DNA of 49,880 nucleotides from an uncultured SAR116 cluster alpha proteobacterium (GTDB lineage Bacteria; Pseudomonadota; Alphaproteobacteria; Puniceispirillales; Marisalimonadaceae), in contig CACNQW010000007.1 of NCBI GenBank assembly GCA_902622745.1, forward strand, positions 1 to 49,880, in the 5' to 3' direction. The position numbers and the translations under genes were made by a program. Position 1 is the first letter of the stretch, and every line of letters starts with the position of its first letter. The notes under the pieces were generated by a model. It saw only the letters and a program-made list of their open reading frames with translations. It made no database searches and had not been told where the DNA came from. Below, piece after piece: positions 25,189-33,500 of this stretch.

Positions 25189-26337
25189 ATGATTAAATTA
25201 ATCAAATTCTACTTTATTTTACAATTTATATTACTATCTTTTTATGCGTCTGCTTATCAAGATTTTAATATTTTAAAAGCTGAAGTTACAGGACGAGCGG
25301 TAATAATTGATAATAATGTTGAAAAGGCTAGAAGATTAGCACTTGAGGATGCTTTATATTTATCATCATTAAAAGGTGGAGCTTTTGTTGATGGATTTTC
25401 AAGTATTTCAAAAAATACAATTATAAATGATCAGTCAATAATTAAATCTGATTCCAAAATTTTAGATTTTAAGATTTTATCAGAAACAAAAAATAAAGAT
25501 CATTTTGAAATTAAGTTACTTGCTATTATTGGCAGCAAAAATCATTCATTTGCATGCAAAAAAAAACCAATTAATATTTCAATATTTAAACCACAAATAA
25601 TTTACCATCATTCATTACCATCTTTCGTCATAAGGTCAATGTATAGTTGGAATAATTTTTTTATAGATAGCATATCAAGAGATAATCAAATTAGTTTAAA
25701 AAAATATGATGGTTTAGAATTGAATCAAATTATAAAATCTTCTAATAATGTTGAATTTGATTATTTATCAAATGTAAATGGAAATCCATCAATTGAAGAA
25801 GGCGATTATCTTGTTGCACCGATATTTAAAGTGGAACCAGTTAATTCTTATAAAAAAGCTGAAAATCCTTATGATATAGCAAAATATTCAATAGAATTAA
25901 ATTTGTTTAAGGGGCCAAATTATAAATTTTTCAGAACTTTTATTATTGATAAAGAATTTAAAACCAGGTACCCAAGTAATTTCCAACTTATTTCTGCTTT
26001 AACAAGTAAAAGTAATGTAGAAGTTAATTCAGACGTCATCTCAGGAATATCGGAAGGGATAATTGAAATGATAAAAACAATTGATTGTTTACCAATTGAA
26101 GGAAATCTTAAATTTATTGACAATTCATTATATGTTGATTTGGGTGTCAAACATGGTTTAAGGAACAGACAAATTGGGATTGTCAAAAAAAATTATCAAA
26201 GTGATTTCAAATCAAATTTAGATACGACCGTTTTGTTTATTTCTGAAATAAATAATAATAGAAGTAAATTAGTCCCATTAAATGATAAAATTAAAATTTC
26301 TGAATTAGGTAAAATGAAAATACAATTTATAGAGTGA
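25189..26337 (+). CDS. flgT: Flagellar H-ring protein FlgT
   Basis: A 382-aa secreted protein (signal peptide, cleavage near ASA-YQ). The FlgT N-terminal domain is recognisable: 'LKAEVTGRAVIIDNNVEKAR', 'RLALEDALYLSSLKGGAFVD', then 'DFKILSETKNKDHFEIKLLA'. The middle domain has 'EEGDYLVAPIFKVEPV' and 'IELNLFKGPNYKFF'. The C-terminal domain includes 'LYVDLGVKHGLRNRQIGIV'. In Vibrio, FlgT builds the H ring around the LP ring and anchors the stator rings of a sodium-driven motor. It follows flgP by 3 nt. Confidence 0.85.
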   Translation: MIKLIKFYFILQFILLSFYASAYQDFNILKAEVTGRAVIIDNNVEKARRLALEDALYLSSLKGGAFVDGFSSISKNTIINDQSIIKSDSKILDFKILSETKNKDHFEIKLLAIIGSKNHSFACKKKPINISIFKPQIIYHHSLPSFVIRSMYSWNNFFIDSISRDNQISLKKYDGLELNQIIKSSNNVEFDYLSNVNGNPSIEEGDYLVAPIFKVEPVNSYKKAENPYDIAKYSIELNLFKGPNYKFFRTFIIDKEFKTRYPSNFQLISALTSKSNVEVNSDVISGISEGIIEMIKTIDCLPIEGNLKFIDNSLYVDLGVKHGLRNRQIGIVKKNYQSDFKSNLDTTVLFISEINNNRSKLVPLNDKIKISELGKMKIQFIE

Positions 26338-26340
26338 CAC

Positions 26341-26769
26341 ATGAAAAATAATATAAAACTTTTACTAATCGTAATTTGTCTACAATTTTCTACAAAAATT
26401 GTTCTAAGTGAACCATTTGTTGTACTTGAATATAGAAATAATGACAGTAAATCATCTGAAATATCGAATAATCCATTTTTAAATGATCAAAATTTTTCAA
26501 AGAAATATAAGGTAAAGAAAAATGAAACATTATCTGACATCATTTTAAAAAATTATGGAGTTAAACACTTTAATAAAGACGTTTTAAGTTTATCAATTGT
26601 TCATTTTAATAAACATGCATTTGTAAGAAAAAACCCTAATTTTTTATTTGCAAACAAAACTCTTCATCTTCCAAGTTTATTTGAAATAAAAAACCTTATA
26701 ATAAAAACTAAATCAAATAATAGAGAATTTCAAAGAGATTCAAAACATATTTATTTTTTTGGTGGATAA
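26341..26769 (+). CDS. Secreted LysM-like peptidoglycan-binding protein
   Basis: A 142-aa protein with a signal peptide (cleavage near VLS-EP), a low-complexity linker and a LysM-like domain starting near residue 58: 'KKYKVKKNETLSDIILKNYG' through 'NPNFLFANKTLHLPSL', matching the scheme 'Y.V..gdTL..I...yg ... N......l..G..L.iP'. It probably binds peptidoglycan. It lies between flgT and flgA, in the place where gammaproteobacterial clusters carry other ring accessory genes, and may anchor the FlgT/FlgP rings. Its stop overlaps the possible starts of flgA. Confidence 0.75.
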   Translation: MKNNIKLLLIVICLQFSTKIVLSEPFVVLEYRNNDSKSSEISNNPFLNDQNFSKKYKVKKNETLSDIILKNYGVKHFNKDVLSLSIVHFNKHAFVRKNPNFLFANKTLHLPSLFEIKNLIIKTKSNNREFQRDSKHIYFFGG

Positions 26770-26770
26770 A

Positions 26771-27457
26771 TTGAGTATCAAATTTTTAATAATTAAATTA
26801 TTTATATTAATTACATTTTTTCTTCCCAAACCCTTATATGCATTGTCCGGAAAAGAAATTAATTCTTATATTAAAAAATGGTTAGAGTCTGAAGGTATAA
26901 AATCTAATCCTCAATTTTCTCCTAACAAAAAACTTACTGATTGTAATCAAAAAATATCATATGAAAAATATTATGATGACTTTAAATTAATTAAAGTTTC
27001 TTGCGAAGATAAAAACTCTTGGACAATTTTTGTGAAGACTAATGCAAATAATAAAAAACAGAAAAAACTAAAGAGTTCAAAATCTAATCAAATTCTAGTA
27101 TTAAGTAAATCAATTGAAAAAGGTAAATATATTAAAGAAAATGATCTTATTTTTATAAATAGTCCAAGAAAAAATGTCTTTTATAATTTTAAAGAAGAGT
27201 TAATTGGTAGAAAAGTAAAACAAAACTTAAGGAAAGGTCAATTTATACAACCACGTCATCTTTTTAGTAAATACTATGTTAATGAAGGTGATCCAGTAGT
27301 TATTATTTCAAAATTAAAAAATATGGAGGTAAGTACTGGTGGAATTGCTATGAAATCAGGTAATATAGGAGATCTTTTAGAAGTTAAAAATGAAAGAAGT
27401 GGTAAGGTTATTAAAGGAATTTTGAAAGAAAATAAAAAAATTAATATTTTTTTCTAA
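26771..27457 (+). CDS. flgA: P-ring assembly chaperone FlgA
   Basis: A periplasmic SAF-domain protein of about 228 aa that assists FlgI polymerisation. It has a signal peptide (FLIIKLFILITFFLPKPLYA), an N-terminal domain with a Cys pair ('LTDCNQKISYEKYY' ... 'IKVSCEDKNSW') and a C-terminal SAF region: 'ILVLSKSIEKGKYIKENDLI', 'EELIGRKVKQNLRKGQFIQP' and 'GGIAMKSGNIGDLLEVKNER'. The start is uncertain: TTG 26759, GTG 26762 and TTG 26771 are in frame. The last is preferred because GGTGG precedes it by 5 nt and it directly follows the previous stop. Confidence 0.9.
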   Translation: MSIKFLIIKLFILITFFLPKPLYALSGKEINSYIKKWLESEGIKSNPQFSPNKKLTDCNQKISYEKYYDDFKLIKVSCEDKNSWTIFVKTNANNKKQKKLKSSKSNQILVLSKSIEKGKYIKENDLIFINSPRKNVFYNFKEELIGRKVKQNLRKGQFIQPRHLFSKYYVNEGDPVVIISKLKNMEVSTGGIAMKSGNIGDLLEVKNERSGKVIKGILKENKKINIFF

Positions 27458-27481
27458 AATGTATAAAATAAATGTCGTATA
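27455..27481 (+). promoter_or_regulatory. Sigma-28 (FliA) promoter for flgM
   Basis: TAAA (27455-27458), 15 nt, then GTCGTATA (27474-27481): close to the enterobacterial sigma-28 pattern TAAA-N15-GCCGATAA. It begins inside the flgA stop codon and lies just ahead of the flgM Shine-Dalgarno GGAGA. This is the strongest of the GTCGTA-type sites in the window. Confidence 0.65.
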
Positions 27482-27502
27482 TAACAATGTGGAGAACTAA
27501 TA

Positions 27503-27790
27503 ATGGTTGATAAAATTACAAATAGTATAATAAATTTAGAGAATAAAGGGTCTAAAAATTCAGCTAAAGTTAATGATTCTGTAATTAAAGTCAGTAATTA
27601 TGGAAACGAAAGCTCTGCGGATATTAAAATAGAAAATAAAAATCTAATTAATGATTTAGCTTTTAGTGCACCTATAGATCACGATAAAGTTTCTAGTATT
27701 AAGAAAGCAATTTCTTCTGGCGACTATCCATTAGATTTAGATAAAATATCAGATGCTCTAATGGAAGCTTATAATGAAATGAAATCTTAA
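27503..27790 (+). CDS. flgM: Anti-sigma-28 factor FlgM
   Basis: A 95-aa protein with a disordered, polar N-terminal half and the conserved FlgM C-terminal helix region: 'IDHDKVSSIKKAISSGDYPL' followed by 'DLDKISDALMEAYNEM'. It binds and inactivates FliA until the hook is complete, then is exported. A GGAGA 7 nt before the ATG supports the start. The candidate sigma-28 promoter gives the classic feedback arrangement. Confidence 0.92.
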   Translation: MVDKITNSIINLENKGSKNSAKVNDSVIKVSNYGNESSADIKIENKNLINDLAFSAPIDHDKVSSIKKAISSGDYPLDLDKISDALMEAYNEMKS

Positions 27791-27804
27791 TTTGTTGTTT
27801 TGCG

Positions 27805-28086
27805 ATGAGTTTTATAAATAAATTAGATGAGACCTATGAAGTCTTTAATAAGTTAAATGACCTAATTTTAATTAAAAGTGATAATGTTAATTTAAAAAAA
27901 CATTTATTATCAATTTCTGAAGATTTAGCAAAGTATAAAGACATAGATGAGAAAAATACTAGATTTAAGAATGATGAAATTAAATCTAAAATTACTGATG
28001 TTTTAAGTAGAATCAATGAAATTGAAACTAATGTCAAAAATAAGTTAGTTATTACTGAGAAATATAACTCATATTTAAAATCTTAA
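27805..28086 (+). CDS. Small helical protein in the flgN position
   Basis: A 93-aa, almost wholly helical and charged protein with no signal peptide: 'INKLDETYEVFNKLNDLILI' and 'ITDVLSRINEIETNVKNKLV'. Directly after flgM this is where the FlgK/FlgL export chaperone FlgN normally lies. Length is somewhat short and identity too low for certainty from reading alone. No clear Shine-Dalgarno. FlgN is the best guess, given that both clients are encoded at 39024 and 45685. Confidence 0.6.
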   Translation: MSFINKLDETYEVFNKLNDLILIKSDNVNLKKHLLSISEDLAKYKDIDEKNTRFKNDEIKSKITDVLSRINEIETNVKNKLVITEKYNSYLKS

Positions 28087-28129
28087 CAATTTAGTAGTAT
28101 TTTAAAATTATATTTTTAATATACATAAT

Positions 28130-28555
28130 ATGTATATAAATTTTATAATTCAAAATTTTGAATTAATTGTTATTTCAATTCTTTTAATTATTACAATATC
28201 AACGATTTTTATTTTTTTTATTCAAAGTAATTTTATTAAAAATACTAGTAAAAAAATTGATAATTATCATGACATGATAAAAATAAATAATTCTGAATTA
28301 GCAGAATATATTAAAACATTGTCAAAAATCACAGAAATAAATAAACAAAAATTAGATGATTTAATGTTAGACACTTCAAACATAGAAAAAAACTTGTTAA
28401 ATATTAAAGCAATAAAAGGTAGTGATGATATTTTAACTTTAGCTATTGAATTAGTTCGATCTGGAAGTTCAAAAGAAGAGATTAAAAGTAAAACTGGTCT
28501 AAATGATAGTGAAATTGAAACAATCTATGCCTATCATAAAAACGTAAAAAATTAG
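28130..28555 (+). CDS. Single-helix membrane protein with DUF2802-like C-terminus
   Basis: A 141-aa protein: a membrane helix at residues 10-34, a coiled-coil stretch (about 40-100) and a C-terminal motif 'ILTLAIELVRSGSSKEEIKS' + 'KTGLNDSEIETIYAYHK'. This resembles the compact helix-turn-helix of DUF2802/SwrB-like proteins found in flagellar and chemotaxis operons. Function is unknown in those as well. Its stop abuts the stop of the convergent gene at 28556. Confidence 0.65.
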   Translation: MYINFIIQNFELIVISILLIITISTIFIFFIQSNFIKNTSKKIDNYHDMIKINNSELAEYIKTLSKITEINKQKLDDLMLDTSNIEKNLLNIKAIKGSDDILTLAIELVRSGSSKEEIKSKTGLNDSEIETIYAYHKNVKN

Positions 28556-28981
28556 TTATGAGATAATTGCTGCTTTACCTGAATCAATTAATTTTTTAGA
28601 ATCATCTTCTGTTACATCAATTTGAATACCTTCTGGAAATCTAACCCCATTTACTTCTGTACTTTCTTTCATTATTACTCTAACCCAACTTTCTGAAGTG
28701 GTTTTTTCATCTGTTTCAGTATTTTCCTCAAGTTTATTTTTATCCTCTACATTTGAATTTTCAACAATTTTTAATGTTTTATTTTCATCATTACTAATTT
28801 GTTCAATTCTTTTTCTAATAGTTTCAACTCTTGAAGCTAATAACATTATTCTTTTAACAGGATCTTTTTCAACGTCAAAAAGTTGGTCTAATTTCCTAGA
28901 AATCATCTCTAATTTTTCATTTTTAAACTTTTCTAAAAAAGAGTTTCTTATTTCTATAATAGAAGGTGATAACGTTTCCAT
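28556..28981 (-). CDS. Hypothetical protein divergent from flgB
   Basis: A 141-aa soluble protein. An N-terminal helical region contains 'SIIEIRNSFLEKFKNEKLEM' and 'VKRIMLLASRVETIRKRIEQ'. An acidic linker follows, then a small beta-rich C-terminal domain with 'VRVIMKESTEVNGVRFPEGI' and 'LIDSGKAAIIS', similar to short SH3-like modules with the '...fP.G..i.V....A..Li..GkA' pattern. The start is placed at 28981; the longer frame would run through the flgB sigma-54 promoter. A sigma-28-like site lies directly upstream. Family not recognised. Confidence 0.65.
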   Translation of the reverse strand: METLSPSIIEIRNSFLEKFKNEKLEMISRKLDQLFDVEKDPVKRIMLLASRVETIRKRIEQISNDENKTLKIVENSNVEDKNKLEENTETDEKTTSESWVRVIMKESTEVNGVRFPEGIQIDVTEDDSKKLIDSGKAAIIS

Positions 28982-28988
28982 AAGTAAT

Positions 28989-29015
28989 ATTACGACATAG
29001 TTCCTAAATTGTTTG
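28989..29015 (-). promoter_or_regulatory. Candidate sigma-28 promoter for the gene at 28556-28981
   Basis: On the minus strand CAAA (29015-29012), 15 nt, then GTCGTAAT (28996-28989). It overlaps the -24 element of the divergent flgB sigma-54 promoter by about 3 nt. Confidence 0.5.
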
Positions 29016-29030
29016 GCATTATATTTGCAA
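29013..29030 (+). promoter_or_regulatory. Sigma-54 promoter for flgBCDE(F)
   Basis: TTGGCATTATATTTGCAA satisfies GG-N10-GC with near-consensus -24 and -12 boxes. The predicted start is about 29040, ten to sixteen nt ahead of flgB. Confidence 0.8.
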
Positions 29031-29055
29031 TTAATACATCGATTAGGATATGAAC

Positions 29056-29442
29056 ATGGATTCAATAAAAAAACAACTTACTTTTTTTGGAAGTGCTCTA
29101 AATATTAGAAATAAGAGAAATGATATTATTGCATCTAATATCGCAAACGCTGCTACTCCTAACTACAAAGCAAGAGATATAAATTTTCTGGATGAATTTA
29201 AAAAAGTAACTAATACTGGTGAAATTAAAACAACTCACTCTAAACACATTCCTACAAAAAATTATAATATTTCTGGCAAAGCATTTTATAGAGATCCTGT
29301 CATAGCTTCTTTAGATGGAAATACTGTAGAATTATCAGTTGAACAAATGCAATTTGCTGAAAATACAATGAAATATCAAACTACGTTAAAATTTCTAAAT
29401 GGTAAAATAACTAAAATGATATCTGCAATTAGAGGCGAATAA
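29056..29442 (+). CDS. flgB: Flagellar proximal rod protein FlgB
   Basis: A rod protein of 128 aa (normal). N-terminal 'RNKRNDIIASNIANAATPNY' with 'KARDINFLDEF', and the C-terminal coiled region 'NTVELSVEQMQFAENTMKYQ' are both characteristic. The ATG at 29056 is preferred over the one at 29050 because AGGA (29045-29048) is then at a proper 7-nt distance. It is the first gene of flgBCDEF under a sigma-54 promoter and shares one nucleotide with flgC. Confidence 0.95.
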   Translation: MDSIKKQLTFFGSALNIRNKRNDIIASNIANAATPNYKARDINFLDEFKKVTNTGEIKTTHSKHIPTKNYNISGKAFYRDPVIASLDGNTVELSVEQMQFAENTMKYQTTLKFLNGKITKMISAIRGE

Positions 29443-29855
29443 TGAAGATTAAAAACATATTTGATATTGCTGGTAGAGCAATGGCGGCACAGATGGTAAG
29501 ATTAAACACAATATCATCTAATTTAGCCAATGCTGGAGCTACCACTGGAGACCCAGAAACGGTATATAAACCTCTTAAACCAGAATTTAAAACTCAATAT
29601 AGTGAAAATGTAAAAAAGAATGGTATATCAACAGTTAATGTTTCAAAAGTAGTTGAGCTTCAAAAAGAGCCTTTTAAAATTTTTGATCCTAATCATCCAT
29701 TAGCTGATGGAGATGGATATATTTATAAAGCACCAATAAATGTCGAAGAAGAAATGGTCGATATGATGGATGCCTCTAGACAATATCAAAATAATATAGA
29801 AGTAGTAACAACGCTAAAAGCATTAACTTTAAAGACGATAAATTTAGGAAAATAA
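29442..29855 (+). CDS. flgC: Flagellar proximal rod protein FlgC
   Basis: A 137-aa rod protein. 'AAQMVRLNTISSNLANAGAT' near residue 15, the typical 'VVELQKEPFKIFDPNHPLAD' with 'GDGYIYKAPINVEEEMVDMM' in the middle and 'DASRQYQNNIEVVTTLKAL' at the end fit FlgC exactly. The ATG overlaps the flgB stop (TAATG) and a GAGG lies upstream, implying coupled, balanced production of FlgB and FlgC. Confidence 0.96.
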   Translation: MKIKNIFDIAGRAMAAQMVRLNTISSNLANAGATTGDPETVYKPLKPEFKTQYSENVKKNGISTVNVSKVVELQKEPFKIFDPNHPLADGDGYIYKAPINVEEEMVDMMDASRQYQNNIEVVTTLKALTLKTINLGK

Positions 29856-29866
29856 AAGGGTAAAAA

Positions 29867-30556
29867 ATGTCAGAAATCTCTTCAAATCAATCATTAAATA
29901 AAATATTAGACCAGTTGGGTATTAATAAAACAAAAGATAAATTTGCTCCAAGAAAAGTAAAAGATCAATTGGGTCAAGAAGATTTTTTAAAATTAATGAC
30001 TGTTCAACTTCAGAACCAGGATCCATTTGCGCCTGTTGATAATGCAGATTTTATTGCTCAAATGGCTCAATTTTCAACAGTTACAGGTATCACTCAAATG
30101 GGTGAGACTATGAAGAATGTAAATAATCAGTTGTCTGAATTAAGAATTGCCTCTGCAACCCAATTAATGGGACATTCAGTATTAGTTCCTGGAAAAATGG
30201 CAAGGCCTAATCAAGAAGGAATTATCAGTGGTGTTGTAGATCTACCAAAAACAGCATCAAACCTTAAAATTATTTTTGAAAGTATGGAAGGAGAAGTCCT
30301 TCACGAAGAAAATTTAGGACCACAAGTAGCTGGATTAGTTGGCTTTCAGTGGAAAGATTTACCCAAAGACATGATTGAAAGTAAAAAGCAAATATTAATA
30401 AAAGCTTTTACTGGCAACCAAGGCGATGCAGATCAATTATCAACAAAAGTTTTTGCTAAAGTTGAAGGAACATCCAAAACTGACAATGGCTATATGCTTG
30501 AAGTTGAAGATTATGGATCAGTTGACCCATCACAAGTAGTAAGATTTAAGAATTAA
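29867..30556 (+). CDS. flgD: Hook-capping scaffold protein FlgD
   Basis: Hook assembly scaffold of 229 aa. The conserved N-terminal cap signature is 'LGQEDFLKLMTVQLQNQDPF' with 'APVDNADFIAQMAQFSTV' near residue 35. Beta-rich FlgD-type Ig/tudor-like domains follow ('GHSVLVPGKMARPNQEGI', 'VAGLVGFQWKDLPKDMIESK'). FlgD is exported and caps the growing hook so that FlgE can polymerise; here it precedes an extremely large flgE by 24 nt. FlgD itself is of normal length. Confidence 0.95.
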   Translation: MSEISSNQSLNKILDQLGINKTKDKFAPRKVKDQLGQEDFLKLMTVQLQNQDPFAPVDNADFIAQMAQFSTVTGITQMGETMKNVNNQLSELRIASATQLMGHSVLVPGKMARPNQEGIISGVVDLPKTASNLKIIFESMEGEVLHEENLGPQVAGLVGFQWKDLPKDMIESKKQILIKAFTGNQGDADQLSTKVFAKVEGTSKTDNGYMLEVEDYGSVDPSQVVRFKN

Positions 30557-30580
30557 TTTATAGTTTAAGGAGAAACAAAA

Positions 30581-33500
30581 ATGTCGTTTTATACCGCTTT
30601 AACAGGTTTGAATGGATCCCAGGCTGATATCTCAGCAACCTCTAACAACATAGCAAACGTTGCAACTACAGGTTATAAGAGAAGTAAAGCTGAATTTGGT
30701 GATATTTTTGCGACTTCACCATTACAAAATGCATCATCATCAATTGGTTCTGGTACAATTTTAAAGGGCATTAAACAGCAGTTTACTCAAGGTAACGTAA
30801 CATCCTCACTTAACGCACTCGATTTAGCGATATCTGGCCAGGGTTTCTTCGCATTGAGACCTTCTCTCACAACTAACCAAACAGTTTATACTCGAAATGG
30901 TTCTTTTTCAGTAAATAACGATAGATTTGTTGTAGACTCAGCAGGGCAGTTTGTTCTAGCACTTCCTGTATCTAATGACGGATCTGTTCAAGGTGGTGAA
31001 ATTGCAGATGCAAAGCCATTGAAACTTGAGCTTGAGGCTGGTGAAGCAAAAGCTACTAAAAATTTAGCATTATCTGTGAATTTACCTGCGTCTTCGACTG
31101 TATTTGCAAATGCTGATGATTTTGATCCATCAAATCCTGAAACTTTTAATTCATCAACTTCTGTAACTATCTTTGACAATTTAGGTAATCCAGTGATTGC
31201 AACTGCTTTTTTTATAAAAACCCAAGCTGCATCTGGAGATAATGTTACACACAAATATCAAACTAAATTTATTGTTGATGGAAGAGAAGTTGAACCATCT
31301 TTAACAGAAGCTATTTCTCCTACAGGACAAACATTAGTTGTAGATCGATTTGGGCAGGTAATTCCAATTGATGAAAAACCACAAATTATATCTGTTGCTC
31401 AGACACAACCCCTTTTTTTCTTAGATGATTTAGCGAACAAAACAACGTCTAAAGCAGCTACTATTTCAAATAAAGTTTTAGAGGACGCTGCTTTTACAAC
31501 TACAGCTCCATCTATAACTGTTGTCACTGATCCATTACAATATTATACTACTTATGAAGCGAACCCTACATTAAATAAGTCAACATATTGGGGGAAAGAT
31601 TTTCTTACTGTAAGAGTTGATGATACTACTGGTAGTGCTGCATTTAAAAGTATAGATATTAGACCAGGAACTTATACCGCAGCTTCATTAGCTAAAGAGG
31701 TTCAAAGAGCTATCAATGCTGGCCTTGGTGATGATTCAAAATTATCAATAGATCCTGTTACTGATGGTAGTTTTTCAATCCAATTTAACCAATTAGATAA
31801 TAATGACGAACTCCAAACTCTTACAGCTATAAACGTAGATTTAATGAAAGATAGTTTTGTAACTGAAGATTTGTTTAGTACAACTAGTGGTATTGAAAAC
31901 GTAGCATCTCCAAATTTCAAAAGAGAAGAGTTTTTAGCACACGCTCAATTAAGAATTAATGATGCATTAAATAGAGCTGGTGTATCAGCAGATGGTGCTA
32001 CTAATAATGCATCAACATATGGGGTTAGTTCAGCTTTATTTGCTAGAGCAACTGGAACAAAATTAACTGGAGCTGTGCAAGAAACTGAAGTTTTAAGTTT
32101 TACGTATAAGCAACCTTCTACAGAACTGACTAATGAACAAGCAGCAACAGATGAAACAAAATTTTTATTGCATAGTTATTATAATAATTCACCATTACTT
32201 AAGGTTTTTGAAAAATCTTTAGATGTAAAAGCTGTAAGTGGTAATACCATGGTTCAAGATGCTAGTGGAACATTAAAAGTTTTTGTAAATGATCCTGATG
32301 ATACTATATCAACTACATCTTTTCCTACAGAAGTTTATTTAGCAGGAGAGTTCGATACAACTACTTCAACTGTAAATAATTTAAAGTATAATGGTGCAAA
32401 GTTTTCTGTTTCAAGTGCTGGAACTGATGCAAATGGTAATAAATTTCTTAATTTAAAATCAGATTCTACAGCAGCTATAAATATTACAGACACTAAAATT
32501 AAAGTTCTACACACATCTTCAAAAGATGTTGACGCCTATTTTGAAGGTGGTTCAGACATTTTTGACAATCAAACAACTCATTTTGGAAGTAAAAGGATTG
32601 TTTTAAAAGAATTAAACAAACATGCTTATCTGAATAAGGATGTAAAGCAACCAAGCACGCAATTGAATGGAGCATTAACATCATCTAGTACAACGACTAT
32701 TACAGTTGATGATGTAACAGGATTTCCTTCAACTGGTGGAACAATTAAAATTGGAACAACAGAGGTTACTTACTCTGCTACCGATGCATCCACTAATGAA
32801 ATTACAATTTCAAGTACTGATTTTAGTTCTAACAATATAGTCGATGATACAGCTGTTACATTAGTATCATTTACTGAGGGAATAATAAGTGACTTTAGAG
32901 ATGAACTAAGAAATACAGTCACTGCTGGTGCTTTAGCTTCAAATAATCCAGCAGCAGGAGGAACACTTACTGTGGGATCAACTGCTGGTTTCCCAGCAAC
33001 AGGCACTATAAAAATTGGTAATGAAAAACTTTCATATACTGGCTTAACTGCTACGACCTTTACAGGAATACAAAGGGGTGTAGATGGCACAACTGCTGCT
33101 GCCACACCAACTATTAAATTAAATGACACATCTGGAAGCGGTACAGATGACCTCACAGCTACAGAAACCACAATCACATATGATACATTATCTAATGGAC
33201 CATTGCCTGACAAAGGTACAATTTTAATTGGTACAGAACAAATTACTTATACTGGTAAAACTTCAACAACATTAACTGGTTTAACTCGTGGGGCCAATGG
33301 AACTACTGCTGCAGCTCACGATAATAACGCTGACATTACCATACTGCCTGAAGTTAGCCTAGTTGAAAGTATTGAAGGTTTAGGATTAGAAAGAAGGCAT
33401 ACATTAATTAATAATGCATCAAACATAACTGATGCAGCGACTACAATTACTGTAGATGATACCACAGGTTTTGATGATAATGGATTTCTAAGGATTGAAA

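Noticed and set aside
28982-29065. Longer N-terminus for the minus-strand gene at 28556, with four Cys-like residues
   Set aside because: It would run across the flgB sigma-54 promoter and the start of flgB; the ATG at 28981 is the better start.
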